Shown: piece after piece, positions 8,270-18,253 of the stretch
How the letters are laid out: the number at the start of each line of letters is the position of its first letter
Position numbering within the stretch: position 1 is the first letter of the stretch
Assembly (NCBI GenBank): GCA_023715865.1
Contig: JAMBOW010000002.1
Span: 825,948 to 889,947 of the forward strand
Direction of reading: 5' to 3'
Length of the DNA stretch: 64,000 nt
From: Neobacillus mesonae
GTDB taxonomy: Bacteria > Bacillota > Bacilli > Paenibacillales > Paenibacillaceae
Program-made: the position numbers and the translations under genes
Notes under the pieces: generated by a model
What the model saw: the letters and a program-made list of their open reading frames with translations, nothing else
Databases searched by the model: none
Told to the model about the DNA's origin: nothing

Positions 8270-9373
8270 ATGAAAAACGCACTCATTAGAGAAGATATCA
8301 GCAGTAAAGAAATTGTATATTCGGTAAGCAACATGGTCATAGGATTTGGTATTCTAACGCTCCCTAATACGATTGTGAGGACAACCGTTTCTGCGGATGG
8401 CTGGATTGCTATTATCCTTGGGGGCGGAGTAGCTGTCCTGTTTGCATGGATCATTGGAAAATTAAGTGTAACCTTTCCAGGGGAAAATTATCACTCCATG
8501 GTGACTCAAATTATCAATCGCAAAATGGCCCACATCCTGACGCTCTCCTTCGCCCTGTACTTTCTTTTATTTGTAAGCTATCAAATTCGCGGTGTCTCTA
8601 CAATTACAAGACTGTATTTGTTTGATAATACGCCTGAAGAGATCATCGGACTCATATTTTTGCTCGTGCTTGTATATGGTGCTGTTGGACCGAGCATAGC
8701 ATTAGTGAGACTGAACTTATTGTTTTTCCCCATTGTTGTTTTTATCATTATGCTGCTATTGCTCTTGAATATAGGGAGCTTTAACGTACATAACCTGCTT
8801 CCTGTATTTAAGTCCGACTTTGTCGGGATTATTCAAGCATCCAAAGAAACGATGTTTTCTTATTTAGGTGTCGAAATCATGTTGTTCTATAACATCTACG
8901 TTCTTAAGAAAAAAGGGGTAACTTCATCCATTGTTCGTGGAGTGATTGTGTCGATTTTACTATATCTTGTCATCTTCATTTTCGTGGTCGCTGTATTTGG
9001 AGCCATCGTAGCAGAGAATACATTATATCCGCTGGCTGAATTAGCAAAAGAGGTTGAGATACCCGGAGGGATATTTGAACGGTTCGAATTCTTCTTCTTT
9101 GTCATTTGGCTGATGACCTTATTCAGCACCAATGTGATGGCTTTTGACGTTGCTGTACTCGCATTAACTTCTGTATTTACAAAAATTAGTAAAACAACAT
9201 TAATTATTATCTTAGCACCCATCTTGTATATCATAGGGTTGCTTCCAAGCGATTTAATGGAGCTTCGTATATTTGCCGGATGGATAAGCTATATGGGGAT
9301 TGTTGTAGCTTGGACGATTCCCGCATTGCTGCTAGTAATAGTTAAGATGAGGAGGGTTAACAGGCATGAATAA
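8270..9373 (+). CDS. spore germinant receptor B subunit (GerB/GerKB family permease)
   Basis: This 367-residue protein has ten predicted membrane segments and belongs to the spore-germination branch of the APC amino-acid permease superfamily. It opens with KEIVYSVSNMVIGFGILTLP, the conserved first helix, and later has MFSYLGVEIMLFYNIYVLKKK. The B subunit is thought to form the germinant-binding pocket. It starts 7 bases after the A-subunit stop and its last 8 bases overlap the start of the C-subunit gene, typical of gerA-type operons. Which germinant it senses cannot be read from the sequence. Confidence 0.93.
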   Translation: MKNALIREDISSKEIVYSVSNMVIGFGILTLPNTIVRTTVSADGWIAIILGGGVAVLFAWIIGKLSVTFPGENYHSMVTQIINRKMAHILTLSFALYFLLFVSYQIRGVSTITRLYLFDNTPEEIIGLIFLLVLVYGAVGPSIALVRLNLLFFPIVVFIIMLLLLLNIGSFNVHNLLPVFKSDFVGIIQASKETMFSYLGVEIMLFYNIYVLKKKGVTSSIVRGVIVSILLYLVIFIFVVAVFGAIVAENTLYPLAELAKEVEIPGGIFERFEFFFFVIWLMTLFSTNVMAFDVAVLALTSVFTKISKTTLIIILAPILYIIGLLPSDLMELRIFAGWISYMGIVVAWTIPALLLVIVKMRRVNRHE

Positions 9374-10526
9374 AGCTAAGGGCATCGCTAAATTCATTCT
9401 TGCTGCCGTCCTTTTATTCGTAAATACAGGCTGCTGGGATCGGGTCGAAATTGAAGAGCGAGGGTTTGTTGTAGGAACTGCTCTGGATTCCGCTGAGCAA
9501 GGACAAGTCAAACTCACATTTCAAATCGCCGTGCCTACTCAAATGAAAGGTGGCAGCGGGCAGAAAAATGAAGGGGGAAGTCCCTATATCAATCTTTCTT
9601 CTACAGCCAGCAGTGTATTTAAAGCAGCTCGCAAAATGTCTAACGAGATCAGCCGTCCTCCCTATCTTGCTCACAATCAAATCATTGTCATTTCTGATGC
9701 ATTGGCAGGAACAAAACATTTAGGCGAAGTTTTAGATTTATTTGTCCGAGATCCGGAGAATCGTAGAGCCTCCAATATTATGGTGTCGCAGGGAGAAGCT
9801 AGCGAAATTCTTAGCATCAACCCTAAAATAGAAACTTTGCCGGTGCAATACATTCGTTCGACTCAAGAAAATCCGGACAAAAGTGAATCCATCACCCCGC
9901 CTACGAATATGGGAGAGCTGCATGATCTGCTATTGTCTAAAACAAGCTATGCTTTACCAAGAGTACAAAAAACGGATGACAACAGAATCTCAACTGCTGG
10001 AGCTGCAGTATTTAACGGAGAAAACCATAAATTTATGGGTTATCTCAATAAAGATGAAACAACTGGAAGAAATATGATCCAAGGAACGATCAAGACCGCT
10101 TCGTTAGAGTTATTCTTGGGCAGTAAAGAACTTGTAGTCGAGGTCCGCGAGTTTAATAGGGTGATCAAAGTAAGAACCGATCAGCAGGGTTTGCCTGTAT
10201 TTAACTTGGATATATCCGTCAGAGGCACAATTGGGGAATCAGAGTTGGAGGGAACAGAGCTTACTGAGCAATTAAACCGTGAGATCAAACGAAAGGCTGA
10301 AAAGAAGATCCTCCAGTTGGTATCCCAAGTAGTCAAAAAATCTCAAATGGATTACAAATCAGACTTTCTTGGGTTTGGTGATAAGCTGTATGAGCAGCAA
10401 CATGCTTTATGGAAGAAATACCGTGAGGATTGGGATCGAGGTGAGAATATTTATGGGAAATGTACAATCAATACAACAGTTGATGTAAAAATTAGAACGA
10501 TTGGTACCATTACAAATACGAAATAA
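9366..10526 (+). CDS. spore germinant receptor C subunit (Ger(x)C lipoprotein)
   Basis: This 386-residue lipoprotein has signal sequence and lipobox LFVNTGC, with the lipidated Cys at residue 23. It continues with the highly conserved WDRVEIEERGFVVG of Ger(x)C proteins. Domain 1 covers about residues 24-200 and domain 3 about 210-375, including EFNRVIKV and GFGDKLYEQQHALWKKYREDW near the C-terminus. It anchors on the outer face of the inner spore membrane and completes the A/B/C receptor. Overlap with the B gene suggests coupled translation. Confidence 0.94.
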   Translation: MNKAKGIAKFILAAVLLFVNTGCWDRVEIEERGFVVGTALDSAEQGQVKLTFQIAVPTQMKGGSGQKNEGGSPYINLSSTASSVFKAARKMSNEISRPPYLAHNQIIVISDALAGTKHLGEVLDLFVRDPENRRASNIMVSQGEASEILSINPKIETLPVQYIRSTQENPDKSESITPPTNMGELHDLLLSKTSYALPRVQKTDDNRISTAGAAVFNGENHKFMGYLNKDETTGRNMIQGTIKTASLELFLGSKELVVEVREFNRVIKVRTDQQGLPVFNLDISVRGTIGESELEGTELTEQLNREIKRKAEKKILQLVSQVVKKSQMDYKSDFLGFGDKLYEQQHALWKKYREDWDRGENIYGKCTINTTVDVKIRTIGTITNTK

Positions 10527-10543
10527 AAAGGAGAAAGATGGAT

Positions 10544-10708
10544 ATGCATCTTCGTTACGACTTGCTGCTAAATCCGTTAGTCATTATATGCTCACTGTTA
10601 TCAGTCATTATTCCATTGGCTGTACAATATGTAAACCGATATTTGCATACTCATGGAGATCCGCCTTGGAAGCAAAGTAACGAAGAAAAAGAGAGGAATA
10701 ATGATTAG
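10544..10708 (+). CDS. 54-residue single-pass membrane protein, fourth gene of the ger operon
   Basis: This short gene begins 17 bases after the C-subunit stop. AAGGAG (10528-10533) precedes two in-frame ATGs, 10538 and 10544; the second has a 10-base spacing, the first only 4. The product starts MHLRYDLLLNPLVII and has one hydrophobic stretch (about residues 9-30) and a charged tail (KQSNEEKERNND). Small D-type proteins accompany several Bacillus germinant receptors and modulate them, but they usually have two membrane helices, so equating this one with them is inference. The coding call rests on position, ribosome binding site and one clear helix. Confidence 0.65.
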   Translation: MHLRYDLLLNPLVIICSLLSVIIPLAVQYVNRYLHTHGDPPWKQSNEEKERNND

Positions 10709-10725
10709 GGAAACGTAACGTTTCC
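10707..10725 (+). terminator. short palindrome at the end of the ger operon
   Basis: GGGAAAC-GTAAC-GTTTCCC forms a 7-bp stem directly overlapping the stop of the small gene. There is no T-run, so termination is uncertain; it may only protect the 3' end. Confidence 0.4.
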
Positions 10726-10746
10726 CGTTAATCCAATACCCTCAAG

Positions 10747-11211
10747 TTATTCTATAAGGTTTGCTTTCATCAGAGAGGCAATTTTTTGTTCGTTTCCATT
10801 CTGAATCTGTTCCAATTGACTGATCACAAGTTCTTACCGCTGAATTGAATGATTTTGGCTTAACTTTGCTTTTCCTTCTATCTTGTTAATTTTTATTTTG
10901 AATCCTTGAATTCCTTTGTTCAGTCCTGCGATAAAGTCTGCATCTACATCTTGCAATTGATAAGAACTGTCAGAAGCTTCATGCTTCAATACCATTTCAT
11001 GCAAGGAATCCAGCAGCTCTTTTTCATCATCAATAAGCTTAACTTCACCGTATACATGAACGATCACATAATTCCATGTTGGAACTACTTTATTTGTTTC
11101 ATACCATGATGGAGAGATATAGCAATGCGGCCCATGAAAGATGGCTAAGATCGTTTGATTGCTGATATCCTTCCACTGGGGATTCGGACGTGCGAAATGC
11201 CCGTACGCTCA
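10747..11211 (-). pseudogene. paiB: decayed paiB (FMN-binding negative regulator)
   Basis: A continuous minus-strand frame encodes PaiB-like sequence: [10 protein letters not shown], then [29 protein letters not shown] and [18 protein letters not shown]. It is interrupted by a TAA at 10834-10836 and then continues in the same frame for 28 codons (ELVISQLEQIQNGNEQKIAS...) to a stop at 10747, so a single nonsense mutation (probably CAA to TAA) is the simplest reading. The N-terminal 40-50 residues are missing: a stop lies just before GHFARP and only 24 bases separate it from paiA. PaiB is normally about 205 residues and acts with PaiA. The gene appears non-functional. Confidence 0.85.
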
Positions 11212-11234
11212 AATATTAAAAATGCTTATTTAGC

Positions 11235-11798
<564 letters not shown>

Positions 11799-11903
11799 TC
11801 AACTTATTCTATATTTCAAAAATGGTATGAGAATAGTACTCCTTCTTTGTTGTAATTACAACAAAAATTCATCATATATTTTCATGGCTAGCCTTTCTCA
11901 CAA

Positions 11904-11937
11904 CAAAAAAGCAGCCGACTCTTATGCCAGCTGCCTG
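11904..11937 (-). terminator. terminator of the 11978-12514 gene
   Basis: On the minus strand GGCAGCTGGC and GTCGGCTGC form an imperfect stem, followed by TTTTTTG. It lies about 40 bases past the stop of the gene to its right. Confidence 0.65.
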
Positions 11938-11977
11938 TTTATTTACCTAAAGTTCCCCTAGTTATAGGATACCATTT

Positions 11978-12514
11978 TTATTTTGAAAAAAAGTTCATAT
12001 TCATGATCGGTTCAATACGCTCCGCCGCTCGGCTAAATTGTTGGTCAAAATCTTTAGATTTCTCATATTCTTTCGGTAATTCGTTAATGAATAGTTGAAT
12101 ATGTTCCTCTAACTCCTTATGAACTTGGAGGTTAAAACTGTCTTTGTCAGATATTTGATTTCTCACAACAGAGGCGTAGTTAATTCTCAACCATATAAGA
12201 TCATTCTCTAAAACATCTAGTTCAAGTGAGGTAGCAGCATTATTTTTCAAAAAATCCATTCGATCATTTACATCAATAATAGCTGTATATACATCAAACA
12301 CAAGTGCAGCAATGTCTTCAGAATTTTTATTATTGTCAATTTGATCCAGACCCTGATTTAGCATCTGGACACTTGAAACAAAACTATCATAGTATCTTGA
12401 ATTCAACTCATTGTTTTTCTTATTATTAAATCCTCCATTTATAAGCAGAAAGATCGATAGAATAACAAGCACTGTAACGACGAAGACAATAGATTTCGAA
12501 AATTTTTTACTCAT
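11978..12514 (-). CDS. membrane-anchored protein of unknown function
   Basis: This 178-residue protein has one N-terminal membrane segment (residues 9-27, IVFVVTVLVILSIFLLINGG). A long helical extracytoplasmic region rich in Asn, Asp, Glu and Leu follows (MLNQGLDQIDNNKNSEDI; LVFDVYTAIIDVNDRMDFL; LDVLENDLIWLRINYASVV), suggesting a helical bundle. No catalytic motif or known family was recognised. No neighbour gives a clue. It is probably a monocistronic unit with its own terminator. Confidence 0.75.
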   Translation of the reverse strand: MSKKFSKSIVFVVTVLVILSIFLLINGGFNNKKNNELNSRYYDSFVSSVQMLNQGLDQIDNNKNSEDIAALVFDVYTAIIDVNDRMDFLKNNAATSLELDVLENDLIWLRINYASVVRNQISDKDSFNLQVHKELEEHIQLFINELPKEYEKSKDFDQQFSRAAERIEPIMNMNFFSK

Positions 12515-12826
12515 GATAGGTTTAACCCAATCCCCCTATTTTCTGTTATTCAAAGACTGCTATCCAAACACAACAAAAGATAAGTTATCATATATGTAAA
12601 GGAAATAAAAGACATTTTTTATTAATAATCAGAATTTCATTAAAGATATAAATTTATAATCCTGTTAAACGAATTATGTGGTCCATTAATTCATTTAGCT
12701 CATTATTGCCCTGTCCTTTAGAACAACGAAAAAACAGCCTATCGGTTGATCGGCTGCATTTTCACTGGTCTTGTCTTTATCTGCTTCAGTAATTTCTCTA
12801 ATAACCCGGCAAGGGTTATCACCGTT
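12515..12826. other. 312-bp intergenic stretch with two hairpins
   Basis: Two structures can be seen. One is a terminator-like hairpin at 12728-12760 (CAGCCGATC/GATAGGCTG with T6 on the minus strand). The other is a perfect small hairpin ATAACCC-GGCAA-GGGTTAT at 12800-12818, 9 bases after the TetR stop. Both would act on the minus-strand TetR gene. The rest (12515-12727) is AT-rich with no supported gene. Confidence 0.55.
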
Positions 12827-13402
12827 CTACATCGATTTTATACTATTGAATGCCGCCAGCAATATTGGCCTTACCTTGTCTTCCGCAAGTGACTCTCCCG
12901 TAACTAATAAGCGATAAAACAAGGGACCATAGAGCAGATCAATACTCGATTCCACATCGAGTTCTTCTCTTAACTCTCCCCGATCGATTCCTCTCCTCAA
13001 AATGCTTGCTGCTTCCGCACGACGAGGTCGAATATAGTACTCGCGAAATACTTGGATTAACGTCGCATCCAACTGCCCCTGACCAATCAGCTCTGAAATG
13101 ACTTTCCCCTCCTTGCCCTCCATATACAAGGAGATATTTATGGCATGTGTCATTACATCTTCCTCGACTGAGCCTGTATCCGGAACGGGCAGTCGATCAG
13201 CCGTTGCCTCGAAAAAACCGTCAATAACAACAGCACCTTTATTCGGCCACCACTTGTAAATGGTTGCTTTGCTTACTCCTGCTTGTTCAGCGATTTTTTC
13301 AATCGTTACTTCTTCAAAGCCATGTTCCAAAATTAGATTATAGGCAACAGATAATATCAATTGTTGAAGTTTTGTGTCTCTTGGGCGTCCTTTTTGAGCC
13401 AT
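12827..13402 (-). CDS. TetR family repressor of the divergent MFS exporter
   Basis: A 191-residue TetR/AcrR regulator. The N-terminal HTH (residues 10-56) reads LILEHGFEEVTIEKIAEQAG, then SKATIYKWWPNKGAV, and the C-terminal ligand domain has the form seen in TetR_C_11-like members (IRPRRAEAASILRRGIDRGEL). It is divergent from an MFS transporter across a 146-bp region holding two copies of an AACGT-ACGTT type palindrome. One lies inside the spacer of the transporter promoter, so it probably represses both genes until an effector binds. Confidence 0.92.
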   Translation of the reverse strand: MAQKGRPRDTKLQQLILSVAYNLILEHGFEEVTIEKIAEQAGVSKATIYKWWPNKGAVVIDGFFEATADRLPVPDTGSVEEDVMTHAINISLYMEGKEGKVISELIGQGQLDATLIQVFREYYIRPRRAEAASILRRGIDRGELREELDVESSIDLLYGPLFYRLLVTGESLAEDKVRPILLAAFNSIKSM

Positions 13403-13454
13403 TTCTACTGCCCCTTTCTATCCTTTGATCTCAGTATAAATGAAATATAGGGTA

Positions 13455-13514
13455 TTTACAAAACGTCACGTTCAGTATATATTGATAATCATCAATTAAG
13501 TGAACGCGACGTTT
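13455..13514 (+). promoter_or_regulatory. MFS promoter with two TetR operator copies
   Basis: TTTACA (13455-13460) and TATATT (13478-13483) with a 17-bp spacer form a promoter toward the exporter. AAACGTCACGTTCA (13461-13474) fills the spacer and contains the perfect palindrome AACGT-C-ACGTT. An inverted, 13/14 identical copy, TGAACGCGACGTTT, lies at 13501-13514. Between them ATTGAT-AATC-ATCAAT (13481-13496) is a further palindrome. This arrangement suits one TetR dimer per 14-mer. Confidence 0.7.
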
Positions 13515-13548
13515 ACTTAATAAAAAAAGTGTTGGAGGAGAAATCAGT

Positions 13549-14751
13549 ATGAGACATGTCGATGCTTCAGCAGGCCAAAGCAAAATATCAACGGCCATGA
13601 TGGTTCTTTTGGCAACTGCATGCGGCCTTATCGTCGCTAATCTTTATTATTCCCAAACCCTCGTGGGTCCCATTAGCAGAGAGTTAGGGTTATCCCCAGA
13701 GGTTGCCGGGCTAATCGTGACTTTAACTCAAGTTGGCTATGTGATTGGATTGTTGTTTATTGTTCCGTTGAGCGATAAATTGGAGAACCGGCGTCTTGTC
13801 CTAACATCGCTTGTCATCGTAACTTTGGCCTTAATATTAGCTGCGATCTCCACGGAATCTGTCATCTTTTTGACAGCTGCCTGGTTAATCGGTGCCGGGT
13901 CTGTAGTTGCGCAAATTCTTGTACCCTTAGCTGCCTTCCTGTCAAGTGAACAGCAGCGCGGCCAAGTTGTTGGAAACGTTATGAGCGGTCTCTTACTTGG
14001 CATTATGCTGGCCCGTCCCGTTTCCAGCTTGATTGCTGACCTGTGGGGCTGGCGTATGATTTTTGTAGTATCAGCTATACTCATGGCTCTTTTAATGTTT
14101 TGGCTTGCCCGCTCTTTACCTAATAAGGTACCGGAAAGTAAATTAACCTATATACAGCTTCTAACATCTTTATTTGAACTATTTAAAAAGTATCCAATAT
14201 TGAGACGCCGTGCTTTTTACCAAGCCTTTCTATTTGGAGCATTCAGTCTCTTCTGGACGACCGTTCCACTTCGGTTGGCGGACGACTTCGGGATGTCTCA
14301 AGGCGGGATTGCGTTATTCGCCTTGGTAGGTGTGGCTGGAGCTATCGCTGCTCCTGTGGCGGGAAGATTGGCTGATCGAGGCTTTACTAAGGTTTTGACC
14401 TTAGTATGTATCATAACAGCGATTGTCTCTTTTTTACTTATTGCCTTGTTTCATGACAATTCGATCTTAGCATTGGTGCTGCTGTTCGTTACAGCAATCA
14501 CACTGGATATGGCCGTATCTGGAAATCTGGTTGTCAGCCAAAGAATTGTTTATTCTCTTGGTAATGAAGCCAGTGGAAGATTAAATGGAATTTTTATGGC
14601 TATTTTCTTTATCGGTGGTGCAGCAGGGTCATTCTTAGGAGGATTGACTTATGCTCATGGCGGTTGGATGTGGAGCGGATGGCTCGGAGTGGCTTTGCCT
14701 TTCTTAGCTTTCCTGTACTCCTTGACAGACCTCAAGTCTAATTCTCGTTAA
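13549..14751 (+). CDS. MFS transporter (drug-type efflux)
   Basis: This 400-residue major facilitator protein has twelve predicted helices. The early segment GLIVANLYYSQTLVGPIS is typical of a family of putative drug/metabolite exporters, and loop 2-3 has the MFS signature PLSDKLENRRLV (G-x3-D-R type, degenerate). The second half repeats it as GRLADRGFTKV. GGAGGAG precedes ATG 13549. Control by the divergent TetR is supported by operators in the shared region. The exported compound is unknown. Confidence 0.9.
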   Translation: MRHVDASAGQSKISTAMMVLLATACGLIVANLYYSQTLVGPISRELGLSPEVAGLIVTLTQVGYVIGLLFIVPLSDKLENRRLVLTSLVIVTLALILAAISTESVIFLTAAWLIGAGSVVAQILVPLAAFLSSEQQRGQVVGNVMSGLLLGIMLARPVSSLIADLWGWRMIFVVSAILMALLMFWLARSLPNKVPESKLTYIQLLTSLFELFKKYPILRRRAFYQAFLFGAFSLFWTTVPLRLADDFGMSQGGIALFALVGVAGAIAAPVAGRLADRGFTKVLTLVCIITAIVSFLLIALFHDNSILALVLLFVTAITLDMAVSGNLVVSQRIVYSLGNEASGRLNGIFMAIFFIGGAAGSFLGGLTYAHGGWMWSGWLGVALPFLAFLYSLTDLKSNSR

Positions 14752-14793
14752 ACAATGAATTACGCAGTCCTGCTGTAGATTCGGCTGAACTAT

Positions 14794-14828
14794 AAATGCC
14801 CCGAAACATAAAATTTTCGGGGCATTTC
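14794..14828. terminator. bidirectional terminator
   Basis: AAATGCCCCGAAA pairs with TTTTCGGGGCATTT across a short AT loop. It sits between the convergent MFS and histidine kinase genes and has A/T flanks on both sides. Confidence 0.85.
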
Positions 14829-14854
14829 AGATTTATATAGAAAGAAACTCACTA

Positions 14855-17800
14855 TCAATTTATCCGGTCATTATCATCTGTATCGGAGGAACCAAACCAA
14901 GTGCGCAGCACTCGGGCAATTTCAGCGGAGTACACCGGTTTGCTGACGAAATCCTGCATGCCAGCCTCCCGGCAGGCCTCTCTGTCTTGTTCACTGGCAA
15001 ATGCCGTGATCGCAGCAATGACAGGCTTTCGTTCGGTCTGATGCTTCAATATCGTCCTCGCAGTTTCGTAACCGTCCATGTCCGGCATTTGAATATCCAT
15101 CAGAATAAGATCAAATACCTCTGCCTGAGCTGCCCGCACAGCTTCTACTCCATTCTCGGCCAATACAGCACGGTACCCAAATTTTCCTAATATGTTTGCC
15201 AGCAGCATCCGATTAATTTCATTGTCATCGACCACCAAAATCTTCAGCGGGACATAGGAAGAAGACAATTTCCAGTTTGCTGTTCTCGGCGAACGGGTAT
15301 TCAGGACACCAACCAGCGGTCGTCCTTCTTCAGAAGCATCCATTTGCTCAGGCTCAGCTTCTGCTAGTTGTAAAGGCAGCGTAAAGTAAAAGACTGAACC
15401 CTTACCCTCAAGACTCTCCGCTGATATGACACCTCCCATTAGATCCACCAAGTTTTTGCAAATGGCTAGACCCAAACCTGTGCCCCCGTATTTACGATTA
15501 ATGGAAGAATGAATCTGAGAAAAGGATTGGAACAGTCGATCCATTTTATCCGCAGGGATTCCTATACCGGTATCCATCACTCGGAAGTTCAATCCATACA
15601 CATTGAAATCTGCTCCTTCTGGCTCAGCATCTACTTGTACAGTAATTGCACCATTTTCCGTAAACTTGACCGCATTCCCCACCAAGTTCACCAGGACCTG
15701 TCTCAGCCGCCCTTCGTCTCCTATCAGCATATCTGGAACATTCTCGGAAACAGCAGCGATAAGCTCTATTCCTTTCTCATCCGCTCTCGGACCAAACAGC
15801 TCGAGAACACTGCTTATGACCCCGCGAACGGACAGCGGTTCGCTTTCCAGCTCCATCTTACCTGCTTCCAGCTTACTGAAATCCAGAATTTCATTTACAA
15901 TCCGCAGCAGCGTCTCGCTGCTTGCAAGAATGGTGTCTACATAGCTACGCTGCTCTTGGTCAAGAAATGTGGTCGCGAGCAGATCTGTCATCCCTATAAT
16001 CCCATTCATCGGGGTACGAATCTCGTGGCTCATGATAGCGATAAACTCCGACTTCGCTCGATCCGCCCGTTCAGCAGATTCCTTAGCGCTTAGAATTTCC
16101 TTCTCACCTGTGATATCCCGGAATACAATTACGGCTCCCTTAAAGCGGTCGCTATCGACAAGCGGGTTGATTTGGTATTCTGCGAGGAAACTGGAACCGT
16201 CTCTGCGCCATAGTACAGCTTCGTTCTGCCGATACACCCGGCCTCTGCTTACCGCACGCATAATTTCAGTTTCCGTTGGAGCGTACATTGAATTCTCAGC
16301 TATCACTAACCCAAGCAATTCCTGATAAGAGCCTCCTATTAAGTCTTCCGGATTACAGTTAAGTATATCTGCCCCGGAAGGATTGACAAACATGATTCGG
16401 CCATCTGCATCCAGCCCGATGATGCCTTCGGATACCGCATTTAATATTAATGTATACTCGCCGCTAAGCTTCTCGATTTGCTTAATGTACTGTTTTCGCT
16501 CAGTAATGTCCTGAGATATACCGTAAACGCCGACAATCTCACCGTCCACAATGATCGGGATGTTTGTTGAAATTATTTCGACAGGATGGCCGTCCTTATG
16601 AATTATAGTCAGATCATAGCTTTGCGGCTCACCTTTAGCAGCTAGAGCGAAATGATGCAGCGTCTTCTCTAAATCATCCTCATGCACCATGGGTCCCCAA
16701 TCCATACCGATCAATTCTTCAAGAGTATAACCGGTCAGCTTCTCTAAGTTAGAGTTAGCCGTCTCATATTGGCCATTCAGCTTCATCGAGTAAACGGCGT
16801 TAGGATTATGGTCGAACAATGATTGATAGCGCTGACGGCTTTCCTGAAACAGCCTGTCTGCTTCTCGGCGATCCGTTATATCACGGGAAACCGATATAAA
16901 CCCTTCCACATTCCCTGAATCGTCCAAAATAAATTGGCTTGTCGTTTCCACCCATACATAGTTCCCGTCCTTCTTGCGAAGCCGGCAAATCAATTTATCG
17001 TCCTTATTCTCACGTTTTCGAATCAGAAATTTTTCGACGTTCTTTTGGTCTTCGGGATGAATAAAATGAAACGCTCCAAGTCCAATCATCTCTTCCGGCT
17101 GATAACCCAGCATGGTAAAACACACAGGTGAGGTATAAACTATCGTAGCCTGATCGTCTACCATATGGCGGCTTATCATATCTTCTGACGCCTTTGCAAT
17201 GACGCGGAACTGATCTTCACTTTCTCGAAGGTTCTCCTGCTCCTCATAAGGTTTCGTACGGTCCTGACTTACACCGACGATCCGTTTCGGCATGCCCTGC
17301 GAGTCCTTCAAAACCTCCCAGGCCCCGTATACCATCCGAATGCTCCCATCCTCCAGGATCAAGCGGAAATGAATCTCCCCGTTCTCATGGCTTGATATCT
17401 TCGAAATACAGGCATCGACTTTTCCCCTGTCTTCTTTATGAACAAGATCAAGCATGGATTCCAGGGTTAAATCATCTAAGTTTAGCTGACCACCAAAAAG
17501 CTTCCAAACTTCTTCGGAATATGTCATTTCTTTTGTTGTGAGATCACATTCCCACCAGCCGCTCTTAATCAACCCTTGGGCAAATTGATCTAAAAAGACT
17601 TGTTTTCTTGTTTTTGTCACGTCCCGTCCGACGGTCATCATCAGGGATCCACCGTATCCGTCCGGCACAATGGTTTCGCTCCACTCTATCCAAACTTCCC
17701 GGCCATTATTGTGAAGAATTTTGCGAACAGGAAGTTCTCCTTGCAAATTTCCGCCTATCTTTTCATCCACATCGCCAGTATCTATTACTTCTAAATCGGA

Positions 17801-17968
17801 GCGGTTTTTTCCAATCAAATCTTCTCTCGTATATCCTAAAATCTCACGGCATGATAAAGATACGTCAACAACGGCCCCATCATTTCTGTAAAAAAAGACT
17901 AATTCCTTACAACTTCCCAGCCAGGCATTGGCCCAGGCGATGTTCATTTTCCCGGCGTCCAGACTCAT
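14855..17968 (-). CDS. soluble multi-PAS hybrid histidine kinase with receiver domain
   Basis: From ATG 17968 this is 1037 residues. It has about five tandem PAS/PAC units covering roughly residues 10-630, each with a PAC tail such as VGRDVTKTRKQ, VGVSQDRTKPYEE, ISVSRDITDRREA, YGISQDITERKQY and VFRDITGEKEI. These are followed by a HisKA domain with phosphoacceptor His at about 648 (IMSHEIRTPMNGIIGM), an HATPase_c domain (NAVKFTENG, DTGIGIP, YGGTGLGLAI) and a C-terminal receiver with Asp at about 958 (FDLILMDIQMPDMDGYE). No membrane segment is seen, so sensing is probably intracellular. An in-frame GTG at 18013 would add 15 residues but lacks a ribosome binding site; GGAG lies 6 bases before 17968. 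No partner regulator is adjacent. Confidence 0.9.
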   Translation of the reverse strand: MSLDAGKMNIAWANAWLGSCKELVFFYRNDGAVVDVSLSCREILGYTREDLIGKNRSDLEVIDTGDVDEKIGGNLQGELPVRKILHNNGREVWIEWSETIVPDGYGGSLMMTVGRDVTKTRKQVFLDQFAQGLIKSGWWECDLTTKEMTYSEEVWKLFGGQLNLDDLTLESMLDLVHKEDRGKVDACISKISSHENGEIHFRLILEDGSIRMVYGAWEVLKDSQGMPKRIVGVSQDRTKPYEEQENLRESEDQFRVIAKASEDMISRHMVDDQATIVYTSPVCFTMLGYQPEEMIGLGAFHFIHPEDQKNVEKFLIRKRENKDDKLICRLRKKDGNYVWVETTSQFILDDSGNVEGFISVSRDITDRREADRLFQESRQRYQSLFDHNPNAVYSMKLNGQYETANSNLEKLTGYTLEELIGMDWGPMVHEDDLEKTLHHFALAAKGEPQSYDLTIIHKDGHPVEIISTNIPIIVDGEIVGVYGISQDITERKQYIKQIEKLSGEYTLILNAVSEGIIGLDADGRIMFVNPSGADILNCNPEDLIGGSYQELLGLVIAENSMYAPTETEIMRAVSRGRVYRQNEAVLWRRDGSSFLAEYQINPLVDSDRFKGAVIVFRDITGEKEILSAKESAERADRAKSEFIAIMSHEIRTPMNGIIGMTDLLATTFLDQEQRSYVDTILASSETLLRIVNEILDFSKLEAGKMELESEPLSVRGVISSVLELFGPRADEKGIELIAAVSENVPDMLIGDEGRLRQVLVNLVGNAVKFTENGAITVQVDAEPEGADFNVYGLNFRVMDTGIGIPADKMDRLFQSFSQIHSSINRKYGGTGLGLAICKNLVDLMGGVISAESLEGKGSVFYFTLPLQLAEAEPEQMDASEEGRPLVGVLNTRSPRTANWKLSSSYVPLKILVVDDNEINRMLLANILGKFGYRAVLAENGVEAVRAAQAEVFDLILMDIQMPDMDGYETARTILKHQTERKPVIAAITAFASEQDREACREAGMQDFVSKPVYSAEIARVLRTWFGSSDTDDNDRIN

Positions 17969-18253
17969 GTTCCGCTCCGACCCCCTTCTGTTACAAATCT
18001 GCGTATTGGTCACAACCTATTTTATTAGAATGAATCCATGTCCCGATGAATAATACTCGAGCTAAAGGTTATATATTTATTATGACTCTAGTGAGCTAAT
18101 ACACTTCTTCAGTCAGAGCTATCTTAATAACTATACCCACTTTTACAAGAAAGAAAAGAAGTTAATAATTTAATTTCAAGTGTTTCAAAATGCGAATTAA
18201 GGGATATACCTTTTTAGAAGAAAATCTATCCATTTCAAGAAAGGATTGTTGCG

